From positions 558,001 through 622,000 of the forward strand of contig OW285190.1 of assembly GCA_935421135.1 (NCBI GenBank): a stretch of DNA of 64,000 nt. The letters are read 5' to 3'. Every line of letters starts with the position of its first letter. The first letter of the stretch is position 1. Under the pieces are notes generated by a model. The model worked only from the letters and a program-made list of their open reading frames with translations. It did not search any database and had not been told where the DNA came from. The stretch is from Bugulina stolonifera (lineage: Eukaryota; Bryozoa; Gymnolaemata; Cheilostomatida; Bugulidae). The position numbers were made by a program, and so were the translations under genes. Below are positions 1 to 15,900 of this stretch, piece after piece.

Positions 1-2855
1 CAATCTATGCATTCTATGCATTCTATGCATAGAATACATATAATTCTATGTCTTCTATGCATTCTATGCATTCTATGCATAGAATACATAGATTGCATTC
101 TATGCATTCTATGCATAGAATACATTGAATGCATAGAAGACATAGAATGCATATAATGCATTCCATGTAATCTATGCACTCTATGCATAGAATAAATAGA
201 TTGCATTCTACGCATTTGATGCATAGAATACATAGAATACATTGAATACATAGAAGGCATTGTATGTAATCAATGTATTTTATGCATTCTATGCATAGAA
301 TACATTGATCACATAGAATGCATTCTATGCACTCTATGCATTCCATGTAATCTATGCGTTCTATGCATAGGATACATAGATTGCATTCTATGCGTTCTAT
401 GTTTAGAATACATATAATTCTATGTCTTCTATGTATTCTATGCATTCCATGCATAGAATACATTGAATACATAGATTGCACTCTATGCACTCTATGCACT
501 CTATGCATTCCATGTAATCCATGCATTCTATGTATTCTATGCATTCGGTGCATAGAATACATTTTATGCATAGAATGCATAGAATACATTGATCACATAG
601 AATGCATTCTATGCACTCTATGCATTCCATGTAATCTATGCGTTCTATGCATAGAATACATAGATTGCATTCTATGCATTCTATGCATAGAATGCATAGA
701 ATACATTGAATACATAGAAGGCATTGTATGTAATCAATGTATTTCATGCATTCTATGCATAGAGTACATAGATTGCATTCTATGCAGAGAATACATTGAT
801 CACATAGAATGCATTCTACGCACTCTATGCATTCCATGTAATCTATGCGTTCTATGCATAGGATACATAGATTGCATTCTATGCATTCTATGCATAGAAT
901 ACATATAATTCTATGTCTTCTATGTGGTCTATGCGTTCCATGCATAGAATACATAGAGTACATAGATTGCATTCTATGCACTCCATGCATTCCATGTAAT
1001 CTATGCATTCTATGTATTCTATGCATTCGATGAATAGAATACATTTTATGCATCGAATGCATAGAATACATTGATCACATAGAACGCATTCTATGCACTT
1101 TATGCATTCCATGTAATCTATGCGTTATATGCATAGAATACGTAGATTGCATTCTATGCATTCTATGCATTCCATGCAATCTATGCATTCTATGCATAGA
1201 ATGCATAGAATACATATAATTCTATGTCTTCTATGCATTCTATGCATTCTATGCATAGAATACATAGATTGCATTCTATGCATTCTATGCATAGAATACA
1301 TAGATTGCATTCTATGCATTCTATGCATAGAATACATTGAATGCATAGAAGACATAGAATGCATATAATGCATTCCATGTAATCTATGCACTCTATGCAT
1401 AGAATAAATAGATTGCATTCTACGCATTTGATGCATAGAATACATAGAATACATTGAATACATAGAAGGCATTGTATGTAATCAATGTATTTTATGCATT
1501 CTATGCATAGAATACATTGATCACATAGAATGCATTCTATGCACTCTATGCATTCCATGTAATCTATGCGTTCTATGCATAGGATACATAGATTGCATTC
1601 TATGCGTTCGATGTTTAGAATACATATAATTCTATGGCTTCTATGTATTCTATGCATTCCATGCATAGAATACATTGAATACATAGATTGCACTCTATGC
1701 ACTCTATGCATTCCATGTAATCCATGCATTCTATGTATTCTATGCATTCGGTGCATAGAATACATTTTATGCATAGAATGCATAGAATACATTGATCACA
1801 TAGAATGCATTCTATGCACTCTATGCATTCCATTTAATCTATGCGTTCTATGCATAGGATACATAGATTGCATTCTATGCATTCTATGCATAGAATACAT
1901 ATAATTCTATGTCTTCTATGTATTCTATGCGTTCCATGCATAGAATACATAGAATACGTAGATTGCACTCTATGCACTCCATGCATTCCATGTAATCTAT
2001 GCATTCTATGTATTCTATGCATTCGGTGCATAGAATAAATTTCATGCATAGAATGCATAGAATACAATGATCATATAGAATGCATTCTATGCACTCTATG
2101 CATTCCATGTAATCTATGCGTTCTATGCATAGAATACATAGATTGCATTCTATGCATTCTATGCATAGAATACATAGAAGACATCGAAGACATAGAAGAC
2201 ATAGAATGCATTCTGTGCAATCAATGGACTCTATGCATAGAATACATAGATTGCATTCTATGCATTCGATGCATAGAATACATAGAATACATTGAATACA
2301 TAGAAGGCATTGTATGTAATCAATGTATTTCATGCATTCTATGCATAGAGTACATAGATTGCATTCTATGCAGAGAATACATTGATCACATAGAATGCAT
2401 TCTACGCACTCTATGCATTCCATGTAATCTATGCGTTCTATGCATAGGATACATAGATTGCATTCTATGCATTCTATGCATAGAATACATATAATTCTAT
2501 GTCTTCTATGTAGTCTATGCGTTCCATGCATAGAATACATAGAATACATAGATTGCATTCTATGCACTCCATGCATTCCATGTAATCTATGCATTCTATG
2601 TATTCTATGCATTCGATGAATAGAATACATTTTATGCATAGAATGCATAGAATACATTGATCACATAGAACGCATTCTATGCACTTTATGCATTCCATGT
2701 AATCTATGCGTTCTATGCATAGAATACATAGATTGCATTCTATGCATTCTATGCATAGAATACATAGAAGACATCAAAGACATAGAATGCATTCTGTGCA
2801 ATCTATGCCCTCTATGCATAGAATACATAGATTGCATTCTATGCATTCTATGCAT
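1..2855. repeat. Segment repeated at +6,095 bp
   Basis: Positions 1-2,855 match 6,096-8,950 at a constant 6,095-bp offset, sharing rare variants such as TCTATGGCTTC (near 1,632 and 7,727) and CCATTTAATC (near 1,830 and 7,925). The match stops where 8,950 continues into module T and 2,855 does not. Confidence 0.85.
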
Positions 2856-5567
2856 AGAATACATTGAATGCATAGAAGACATAGAATGCATATAATGCAT
2901 TCCATGTAATCTATGCACTCTATGCATAGAATAAATAGATTGCATTCTACGCATTCGATGCATAGAATACATAGAATACATTGAATACATAGAAGGCATT
3001 GTATGTAATCAATGTATTTTATGCATTCTATGCATAGAATACATTGATCACATAGAATGCATTCTATGCACTCTATGCATTCCATGTAATCTATGCGTTC
3101 TATGCATAGGATACATAGATTGCATTCTATGCGTTCTATGTTTAGAATACATATAATTCTATGTCTTCTATGTATTCTATGCATTCCATGCATAGAATAC
3201 ATAGAATACATAGATTGCACTCTATGCACTCGATGCACTCTATGCATTCCATGTAATCCATGCATTCTATGTATTCTATGCATTCGGTGCATAGAATACA
3301 TTTTATGCATAGAATGCATAGAATACATTGATCACATAGAATGCATTCTATGCACTCTATGCATTCCATGTAATCTATGCGTTCTATGCATAGGATACAT
3401 AGATTGCATTCTATGCGTTCTATGTTTAGAATACATATAATTCTATGTCTTCTATGTATTCTATGCATTCCATGCATAGAATACATAGAATACATAGATT
3501 GCACTCAATGCACTCCATGCATTCCATGTAATCTATGCATTCTATGTATTCTATGCATTCGGTGCATAGAATAAATTTTATGCATAGAATGCATAGAATA
3601 CAATGATCATATAGAATGCATTCTATGCACTCTATGCATTCCATGTAATCTATGCGTTCTATGCATAGAATACATAGATTGCATTCTATGCATTCTATGC
3701 ATAGAATACATAGAAGACATCGAAGACATAGAAGACATAGAATGCATTCTGTGCAATCAATGGACTCTATGCATAGAATACATAGATTGCATTCTATGCA
3801 TTCGATGCATAGAATACATAGAATACATAGAATACATTGAATACATAGAAGGCATTGTATGTAATCAATGTATTTCATGCATTCTATGCATAGAGTACAT
3901 AGATTGCATTCTATGCAGAGAATACATTGATCACATAGAATGCATTCTACGCACTCTATGCATTCCATGTAATCTATGCGTTCTATGCATAGGATACATA
4001 GATTGCATTCTATGCATTCTATGCATAGAATACATATAATTCTATGTCTTCTATGTAGTCTATGCGTTCCATGCATAGAATACATAGAATACATAGATTG
4101 CATTCTATGCACTCCATGCATTCCATGTAATCTATGCATTCTATGTATTCTATGCATTCGATGAATAGAATACATTTTATGCATAGAATGCATAGAATAC
4201 ATTGATCACATAGAACGCATTCTATGCACTTTATGCATTCCATGTAATCTATGCGTTCTATGCATAGAATACATAGATTGCATTCTATGCATTCTATGCA
4301 TAGAATACATAGAAGACATCAAAGACATAGAATGCATTCTGTGCAATCTATGCCCTCTATGCATAGAATACATAGATTGCATTCTATGCATTCTATGCAT
4401 AGAATACATTGAATGCATAGAAGACATAGAATGCATATAATGCATTCCATGTAATCTATGCACTCTATGCATAGAATAAATAGATTGCATTCTACGCATT
4501 CGATGCATAGAATACATAGAATACATTGAATACATAGAAGGCATTGTATGTAATCAATGTATTTTATGCATTCTATGCATAGAATACATTGATCACATAG
4601 AATGCATTCTATGCACTCTATGCATTCCATGTAATCTATGCGTTCTATGCATAGGATACATAGATTGCATTCTATGCGTTCTATGTTTAGAATACATATA
4701 ATTCTATGTCTTCTATGTATTCTATGCATTCCATGCATAGAATACATAGAATACATAGATTGCACTCTATGCACTCGATGCACTCTATGCATTCCATGTA
4801 ATCCATGCATTCTATGTATTCTATGCATTCGGTGCATAGAATACATTTTATGCATAGAATGCATAGAATGCATTGATCACATAGAATGCATTCTATGCAC
4901 TCTATGCATTCCATGTAATCTATGCGTTCTATGCATAGGATACATAGATTGCATTCTATGCGTTCTATGTTTAGAATACATATAATTCTATGTCTTCTAT
5001 GTATTCTATGCATTCCATGCATAGAATACATAGAATACATAGATTGCACTCAATGCACTCCATGCATTCCATGTAATCTATGCATTCTATGTATTCTATG
5101 CATTCGGTGCATAGAATAAATTTTATGCATAGAATGCATAGAATACAATGATCATATAGAATGCATTCTATGCACTCTATGCATTCCATGTAATCTATGC
5201 GTTCTATGCATAGAATACATAGATTGCATTCTATGCATTCTATGCATAGAATACATAGAAGACATCGAAGACATAGAAGACATAGAATGCATTCTGTGCA
5301 ATCAATGGACTCTATGCATAGAATACATAGATTGCATTCTATGCATTCGATGCATAGAATACATAGAATACATAGAATACATTGAATACATAGAAGGCAT
5401 TGTATGTAATCAATGTATTTCATGCATTCTATGCATAGAGTACATAGATTGCATTCTATGCAGAGAATACATTGATCACATAGAATGCATTCTACGCACT
5501 CTATGCATTCCATGTAATCTATGCGTTCTATGCATAGGATACATAGATTGCATTCTATGCATTCTAT
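2290..5567. repeat. Tandem duplication, 1,545-bp unit
   Basis: About 2,290-4,022 aligns with about 3,835-5,567 at a constant 1,545-bp offset, including the TCGATGCACTC variant (near 3,230 and 4,775) and the CACTCAATGC variant (near 3,504 and 5,049). Towards the left edge the alignment shifts by one 9-bp unit. Boundaries are approximate, judged by where variants stop matching. Confidence 0.8.
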
Positions 5568-8500
5568 GCTTAGAATACATATAATTCTATGTCTTCTATG
5601 TAGTCTATGCGTTCCATGCATAGAATGCATAGAATACATAGATTGCACTCTATGCACTCCATGCATTCCATGTAATCTATGCATTCTATGTATTCTATGC
5701 ATTCGGTGAATAGAATACATTTTATGCATAGAATGCATAGAATACATTGATCACATAGAACGCATTCTATGCACTTTATGCATTCCATGTAATCTATGCG
5801 TTCTATGCATAGAATACATAGATTGCATTCTATGCATTCTATGCATAGAATACATAGAAGACATCAAAGACATAGAATGCATTCTGTGCAATCTATGCCC
5901 TCTATGCATAGAATACATAGATTGCATTCTATGCATTCTATGCATCGAATAAATATAATACATATATTGCATTCTATGCATAGAATATCTTGATCACATA
6001 GAATGCATTCTATGCACTTTATGCATTCCATGTAATCTATGCGTTATATGCATAGAATACGTAGATTGCATTCTATGCATTCTATGCATTCCATGCAATC
6101 TATGCATTCTATGCATTCTATGCATAGAATACATATAATTCTATGTCTTCTATGCATTCTATGCATTCTATGCATAGAATACATAGATTGCATTCTATGC
6201 ATTCTATGCATAGAATACATTGAATGCATAGAAGACATAGAATGCATATAATGCATTCCATGTAATCTATGCACTCTATGCATAGAATAAATAGATTGCA
6301 TTCTACGCATTTGATGCATAGAATACATAGAATACATTGAATACATAGAAGGCATTGTATGTAATCAATGTATTTTATGCATTCTATGCATAGAATACAT
6401 TGATCACATAGAATGCATTCTATGCACTCTATGCATTCCATGTAATCTATGCGTTCTATGCATAGGATACATAGATTGCATTCTATGCGTTCTATGTTTA
6501 GAATACATATAATTCTATGTCTTCTATGTATTCTATGCATTCCATGCATAGAATACATTGAATACATAGATTGCACTCTATGCACTCTATGCACTCTATG
6601 CATTCCATGTAATCCATGCATTCTATGTATTCTATGCATTCGGTGCATAGAATACATTTTATGCATAGAATGCATAGAATACATTGATCACATAGAATGC
6701 ATTCTATGCACTCTATGCATTCCATGTAATCTATGCGTTCTATGCATAGAATACATAGATTGCATTCTATGCATTCGATGCATAGAATACATAGAATACA
6801 TTGAATACATAGAAGGCATTGTATGTAATCAATGTATTTCATGCATTCTATGCATAGAGTACATAGATTGCATTCTATGCAGAGAATACATTGATCACAT
6901 AGAATGCATTCTACGCACTCTATGCATTCCATGTAATCTATGCGTTCTATGCATAGGATACATAGATTGCATTCTATGCATTCTATGCATAGAATACATA
7001 TAATTCTATGTCTTCTATGTGGTCTATGCGTTCCATGCATAGAATACATAGAGTACATAGATTGCATTCTATGCACTCCATGCATTCCATGTAATCTATG
7101 CATTCTATGTATTCTATGCATTCGATGAATAGAATACATTTTATGCATCGAATGCATAGAATACATTGATCACATAGAACGCATTCTATGCACTTTATGC
7201 ATTCCATGTAATCTATGCGTTATATGCATAGAATACGTAGATTGCATTCTATGCATTCTATGCATTCCATGCAATCTATGCATTCTATGCATTCTATGCA
7301 TAGAATACATATAATTCTATGTCTTCTATGCATTCTATGCATTCTATGCATAGAATACATAGATTGCATTCTATGCATTCTATGCATAGAATACATAGAT
7401 TGCATTCTATGCATTCTATGCATAGAATACATTGAATGCATAGAAGACATAGAATGCATATAATGCATTCCATGTAATCTATGCACTCTATGCATAGAAT
7501 AAATAGATTGCATTCTACGCATTTGATGCATAGAATACATAGAATACATTGAATACATAGAAGGCATTGTATGTAATCAATGTATTTTATGCATTCTATG
7601 CATAGAATACATTGATCACATAGAATGCATTCTATGCACTCTATGCATTCCATGTAATCTATGCGTTCTATGCATAGGATACATAGATTGCATTCTATGC
7701 GTTCGATGTTTAGAATACATATAATTCTATGGCTTCTATGTATTCTATGCATTCCATGCATAGAATACATTGAATACATAGATTGCACTCTATGCACTCT
7801 ATGCATTCCATGTAATCCATGCATTCTATGTATTCTATGCATTCGGTGCATAGAATACATTTTATGCATAGAATGCATAGAATACATTGATCACATAGAA
7901 TGCATTCTATGCACTCTATGCATTCCATTTAATCTATGCGTTCTATGCATAGGATACATAGATTGCATTCTATGCATTCTATGCATAGAATACATATAAT
8001 TCTATGTCTTCTATGTATTCTATGCGTTCCATGCATAGAATACATAGAATACGTAGATTGCACTCTATGCACTCCATGCATTCCATGTAATCTATGCATT
8101 CTATGTATTCTATGCATTCGGTGCATAGAATAAATTTCATGCATAGAATGCATAGAATACAATGATCATATAGAATGCATTCTATGCACTCTATGCATTC
8201 CATGTAATCTATGCGTTCTATGCATAGAATACATAGATTGCATTCTATGCATTCTATGCATAGAATACATAGAAGACATCGAAGACATAGAAGACATAGA
8301 ATGCATTCTGTGCAATCAATGGACTCTATGCATAGAATACATAGATTGCATTCTATGCATTCGATGCATAGAATACATAGAATACATTGAATACATAGAA
8401 GGCATTGTATGTAATCAATGTATTTCATGCATTCTATGCATAGAGTACATAGATTGCATTCTATGCAGAGAATACATTGATCACATAGAATGCATTCTAC

Positions 8501-11500
8501 GCACTCTATGCATTCCATGTAATCTATGCGTTCTATGCATAGGATACATAGATTGCATTCTATGCATTCTATGCATAGAATACATATAATTCTATGTCTT
8601 CTATGTAGTCTATGCGTTCCATGCATAGAATACATAGAATACATAGATTGCATTCTATGCACTCCATGCATTCCATGTAATCTATGCATTCTATGTATTC
8701 TATGCATTCGATGAATAGAATACATTTTATGCATAGAATGCATAGAATACATTGATCACATAGAACGCATTCTATGCACTTTATGCATTCCATGTAATCT
8801 ATGCGTTCTATGCATAGAATACATAGATTGCATTCTATGCATTCTATGCATAGAATACATAGAAGACATCAAAGACATAGAATGCATTCTGTGCAATCTA
8901 TGCCCTCTATGCATAGAATACATAGATTGCATTCTATGCATTCTATGCATCGAATAAATATAATACATATATTGCATTCTATGCATAGAATATCTTGATC
9001 ACATAGAATGCATTCTATGCACTTTATGCATTCCATGTAATCTATGCGTTATATGCATAGAATACGTAGATTGCATTCTATGCATTCTATGCATTCCATG
9101 CAATCTATGCATTCTATGCATTCTATGCATAGAATACATATAATTCTATGTCTTCTATGCATTCTATGCATTCTATGCATAGAATACATAGATTGCATTC
9201 TATGCATTCTATGCATAGAATACATTGAATGCATAGAAGACATAGAATGCATATAATGCATTCCATGTAATCTATGCACTCTATGCATAGAATAAATAGA
9301 TTGCATTCTACGCATTCGATGCATAGAATACATAAAATACATTGAATACATAGAAGGCATTGTATGTAATCAATGTATTTTATGCATTCTATGCATAGAA
9401 TACATTGATCACATAGAATGCATTCTATGCACTCTATGCATTCCATGTAATCTATGCGTTCTATGCATAGGATACATAGATTGCATTCTATGCGTTCTAT
9501 GTTTAGAATACATATAATTCTATGTCTTCTATGTATTCTATGCATTCCATGCATAGAATACATACAATACATAGATTGCACTCTATGCACTCTATGCACT
9601 CTATGCATTCCATGTAATCCATGCATTCTATGTATTCTATGCATTCGGTGCATAGAATACATTTTATGCATAGAATGCATAGAATACATTGATCACATAG
9701 AATGCATTCTATGCACTCTATGCATTCCATGTAATCTATGCGTTCTATGCATAGGATACATAGATTGCATTCTATGCGTTCTATGTTTAGAATACATATA
9801 ATTCTATGTCTTCTATGTATTCTATGCATTCCATGCATAGAATACATAGAATACATAGATTGCACTCTATGCACTCCATGCATTCCATGTAATCTATGCA
9901 TTCTATGTATTCTATGCATTCGGTGCATAGAATAAATTTTATGCATAGAATGCATAGAATACAATGATCATATAGAATGCATTCTATGCACTCTATGCAT
10001 TCCATGTAATCTATGCGTTCTATGCATAGAATACATAGATTGCATTCTATGCATTCTATGCATAGAATACATAGAAGACATCGAAGACATAGAAGACATA
10101 GAATGCATTCTGTGCAATCAATGGACTCTATGCATAGAATACATAGATTGCATTCTATGCATTCGATGCATAGAATACATAGAATACATAGAATACATTG
10201 AATACATAGAAGGCATTGTATGTAATCAATGTATTTCATGCATTCTATGCATAGAGTACATAGATTGCATTCTATGCAGAGAATACATTGATCACATAGA
10301 ATGCATTCTACGCACTCTATGCATTCCATGTAATCTATGCGTTCTATGCATAGGATACATAGATTGCATTCTATGCATTCTATGCTTAGAATACATATAA
10401 TTCTATGTCTTCTATGTAGTCTATGCGTTCCATGCATAGAATGCATAGAATACATAGATTGCACTCTATGCACTCCATGCATTCCATGTAATCTATGCAT
10501 TCTATGTATTCTATGCATTCGGTGAATAGAATACATTTTATGCATAGAATGCATAGAATACATTGATCACATAGAACGCATTCTATGCACTTTATGCATT
10601 CCATGTAATCTATGCGTTCTATGCATAGAATACATAGATTGCATTCTATGCATAGAATACATAGAAGACATCAAAGACATAGAATGCATTCTGTGCAATC
10701 TATGCCCTCTATGCATAGAATACATAGATTGCATTCTATGCATTCTATGCATCGAATAAATATAATACATATATTGCATTCTATGCATAGAATATCTTGA
10801 TCACATAGAATGCATTCTATGCACTTTATGCATTCCATGTAATCTATGCGTTATATGCATAGAATACGTAGATTGCATTCTATGCATTCTATGCATTCCA
10901 TGCAATCTATGCATTCTATGCATTCTATGCATAGAATACATATAATTCTATGTCTTCTATGCATTCTATGCATTCTATGCATAGAATACATAGATTGCAT
11001 TCTATGCATTCTATGCATAGAATACATTGAATGCATAGAAGACATAGAATGCATATAATGCATTCCATGTAATCTATGCACTCTATGCATAGAATAAATA
11101 GATTGCATTCTACGCATTTGATGCATAGAATACATAGAATACATTGAATACATAGAAGGCATTGTATGTAATCAATGTATTTTATGCATTCTATGCATAG
11201 AATACATTGATCACATAGAATGCATTCTATGCACTCTATGCATTCCATGTAATCTATGCGTTCTATGCATAGGATACATAGATTGCATTCTATGCGTTCT
11301 ATGTTTAGAATACATATAATTCTATGTCTTCTATGTATTCTATGCATTCCATGCATAGAATACATTGAATACATAGATTGCACTCTATGCACTCTATGCA
11401 CTCTATGCATTCCATGTAATCCATGCATTCTATGTATTCTATGCATTCGGTGCATAGAATACATTTTATGCATAGAATGCATAGAATACATTGATCACAT

Positions 11501-11785
11501 AGAATGCATTCTATGCACTCTATGCATTCCATGTAATCTATGCGTTCTATGCATAGAATACATAGATTGCATTCTATGCATTCGATGCATAGAATACATA
11601 GAATACATTGAATACATAGAAGGCATTGTATGTAATCAATGTATTTCATGCATTCTATGCATAGAGTACATAGATTGCATTCTATGCAGAGAATACATTG
11701 ATCACATAGAATGCATTCTATGCACTCTATGCATTCCATGTAATCTATGCGTTCTATGCATAGGATACATAGATTGCATTCTATG
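4375..11785. repeat. 7.4-kb segment, copy 1 of a distant duplication
   Basis: This stretch aligns with about 19,638-27,057 at an offset of 15,263 bp, which becomes 15,272 bp after a one-unit (9-bp) difference near 7.8/23.1 kb. Private variants shared by both copies include ATACATACAATAC (9,559 and 24,831) and the loss of one 9-mer near 10,640/25,912. One 42-bp segment differs by inversion (see 26,249). Confidence 0.85.
5948..5998 (+). repeat. Module T, first copy (TA-rich satellite variant)
   Basis: This TA-rich variant joins AATAAATATAATACATATAT to a single inverted pair and AATATCTTGATCAC. It first appears here and recurs, for example near 8.95, 10.76, 12.18, 13.98, 16.38, 18.19, 21.22, 24.23, 26.03, 28.31, 29.92, 32.25, 39.0, 41.5, 43.2 and 44.6-44.8 kb. 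I saw none in 1-5.9 kb or beyond about 45 kb. It is the site into which the DNA transposon at 32,536 inserted. It is useful as a marker of array subdomains. Confidence 0.85.
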
Positions 11786-12952
11786 CATTCTATGCTTAGA
11801 ATACATATAATTCTATGTCTTCTATGTAGTCTATGCGTTCCATGCATAGAATGCATAGAATACATAGATTGCACTCTATGCACTCCATGCATTCCATGTA
11901 ATCTATGCATTCTATGTATTCTATGCATTCGGTGAATAGAATACATTTTATGCATAGAATGCATAGAATACATTGATCACATAGAACGCATTCTATGCAC
12001 TTTATGCATTCCATGTAATCTATGCGTTCTATGCATAGAATACATAGATTGCATTCTATGCATTCTATGCATAGAATACATAGAAGACATCAAAGACATA
12101 GAATGCATTCTGTGCAATCTATGCCCTCTATGCATAGAATACATAGATTGCATTCTATGCATTCTATGCATCGAATAAATATAATACATATATTGCATTC
12201 TATGCATAGAATATCTTGATCACATAGAATGCATTCTATGCACTTTATGCATTCCATGTAATCTATGCGTTATATGCATAGAATACGTAGATTGCATTCT
12301 ATGCATTCTATGCATTCCATGCAATCTATGCATTCTATGCATTCTATGCATAGAATACATATAATTCTATGTCTTCTATGCATTCTATGCATTCTATGCA
12401 TAGAATACATAGATTGCATTCTATGCATTCTATGCATAGAATACATTGAATGCATAGAAGACATAGAATGCATATAATGCATTCCATGTAATCTATGCAC
12501 TCTATGCATAGAATAAATAGATTGCATTCTACGCATTTGATGCATAGAATACATAGAATACATTGAATACATAGAAGGCATTGTATGTAATCAATGTATT
12601 TTATGCATTCTATGCATAGAATACATTGATCACATAGAATGCATTCTATGCACTCTATGCATTCCATGTAATCTATGCGTTCTATGCATAGGATACATAG
12701 ATTGCATTCTATGCGTTCTATGTTTAGAATACATATAATTCTATGTCTTCTATGTATTCTATGCATTCCATGCATAGAATACATTGAATACATAGATTGC
12801 ACTCTATGCACTCTATGCACTCTATGCATTCCATGTAATCCATGCATTCTATGTATTCTATGCATTCGGTGCATAGAATACATTTTATGCATAGAATGCA
12901 TAGAATACATTGATCACATAGAATGCATTCTATGCACTCTATGCATTCCATT

Positions 12953-15900
12953 TAATCTATGCGTTCTATGCATAGGATACATAGATTGCATTCTATGCAT
13001 TCTATGCATAGAATACATATAATTCTATGTCTTCTATGTATTCTATGCGTTCCATGCATAGAATACATAGAATACGTAGATTGCACTCTATGCACTCCAT
13101 GCATTCCATGTAATCTATGCATTCTATGTATTCTATGCATTCGGTGCATAGAATAAATTTTATGCATAGAATGCATAGAATACAATGATCATATAGAATG
13201 CATTCTATGCACTCTATGCATTCCATGTAATCTATGCGTTCTATGCATAGAATACATAGATTGCATTCTATGCATTCTATGCATAGAATACATAGAAGAC
13301 ATCGAAGACATAGAAGACATAGAATGCATTCTGTGCAATCAATGGACTCTATGCATAGAATACATAGATTGCATTCTATGCATTCGATGCATAGAATACA
13401 TAGAATACATTGAATACATAGAAGGCATTGTATGTAATCAATGTATTTCATGCATTCTATGCATAGAGTACATAGATTGCATTCTATGCAGAGAATACAT
13501 TGATCACATAGAATGCATTCTACGCACTCTATGCATTCCATGTAATCTATGCGTTCTATGCATAGGATACATAGATTGCATTCTATGCATTCTATGCATA
13601 GAATACATATAATTCTATGTCTTCTATGTAGTCTATGCGTTCCATGCATAGAATACATAGAATACATAGATTGCATTCTATGCACTCCATGCATTCCATG
13701 TAATCTATGCATTCTATGTATTCTATGCATTCGATGAATAGAATACATTTTATGCATAAAATGCATAGAATACATTGATCACATAGAACGCATTCTATGC
13801 ACTTTATGCATTCCATGTAATCTATGCGTTCTATGCATAGAATACATAGATTGCATTCTATGCATTCTATGCATAGAATACATAGAAGACATCAAAGACA
13901 TAGAATGCATTCTGTGCAATCTATGCCCTCTATGCATAGAATACATAGATTGCATTCTATGCATTCTATGCATCGAATAAATATAATACATATATTGCAT
14001 TCTATGCATAGAATATCTTGATCACATAGAATGCATTCTATGCACTTTATGCATTCCATGTAATCTATGCGTTATATGCAAAGAATACGTAGATTGCATT
14101 CTATGCATTCTATGCATTCCATGCAATCTATGCATTCTATGCATTCTATGCATAGAATACATATAATTCTATGTCTTCTATGCATTCTATGCATTCTATG
14201 CATAGAATACATAGATTGCATTCTATGCATTCTATGCATAGAATACATTGAATGCATAGAAGACATAGAATGCATATAATGCATTCCATGTAATCTATGC
14301 ACTCTATGCATAGAATAAATAGATTGCATTCTACGCATTCGATGCATAGAATACATAGAATACATTGAATACATAGAAGGCATTGTATGTAATCAATGTA
14401 TTTTATGCATTCTATGCATAGAATACATTGATCACATAGAATGCATTCTATGCACTCTATGCATTCCATGTAATCTATGCGTTCTATGCATAGGATACAT
14501 AGATTGCATTCTATGCGTTCTATGTTTAGAATACATATAATTCTATGTCTTCTATGTATTCTATGCATTCCATGCATAGAATACATAGAATACATAGATT
14601 GCACTCTATGCACTCGATGCACTCTATGCATTCCATGTAATCCATGCATTCTATGTATTCTATGCATTCGGTGCATAGAATACATTTTATGCATAGAATG
14701 CATAGAATACATTGATCACATAGAATGCATTCTATGCACTCTATGCATTCCATGTAATCTATGCGTTCTATGCATAGGATACATAGATTGCATTCTATGC
14801 GTTCTATGTTTAGAATACATATAATTCTATGTCTTCTATGTATTCTATGCATTCCATGCATAGAATACATAGAATACATAGATTGCACTCAATGCACTCC
14901 ATGCATTCCATGTAATCTATGCATTCTATGTATTCTATGCATTCGGTGCATAGAATAAATTTTATGCATAGAATGCATAGAATACAATGATCATATAGAA
15001 TGCATTCTATGCACTCTATGCATTCCATGTAATCTATGCGTTCTATGCATAGAATACATAGATTGCATTCTATGCATTCTATGCATAGAATACATAGAAG
15101 ACATCGAAGACATAGAAGACATAGAATGCATTCTGTGCAATCAATGGACTCTATGCATAGAATACATAGATTGCATTCTATGCATTCGATGCATAGAATA
15201 CATAGAATACATAGAATACATTGAATACATAGAAGGCATTGTATGTAATCAATGTATTTCATGCATTCTATGCATAGAGTACATAGATTGCATTCTATGC
15301 AGAGAATACATTGATCACATAGAATGCATTCTACGCACTCTATGCATTCCATGTAATCTATGCGTTCTATGCATAGGATACATAGATTGCATTCTATGCA
15401 TTCTATGCATAGAATACATATAATTCTATGTCTTCTATGTATTCTATGCGTTCCATGCATAGAATACATAGAATACGTAGATTGCACTCTATGCACTCCA
15501 TGCATTCCATGTAATCTATGCATTCTATGTATTCTATGCATTCGGTGCATAGAATAAATTTTATGCATAGAATGCATAGAATACAATGATCATATAGAAT
15601 GCATTCTATGCACTCTATGCATTCCATGTAATCTATGCGTTCTATGCATAGAATACATAGATTGCATTCTATGCATTCTATGCATAGAATACATAGAAGA
15701 CATCGAAGACATAGAAGACATAGAATGCATTCTGTGCAATCAATGGACTCTATGCATAGAATACATAGATTGCATTCTATGCATTCGATGCATAGAATAC
15801 ATAGAATACATTGAATACATAGAAGGCATTGTATGTAATCAATGTATTTCATGCATTCTATGCATAGAGTACATAGATTGCATTCTATGCAGAGAATACA

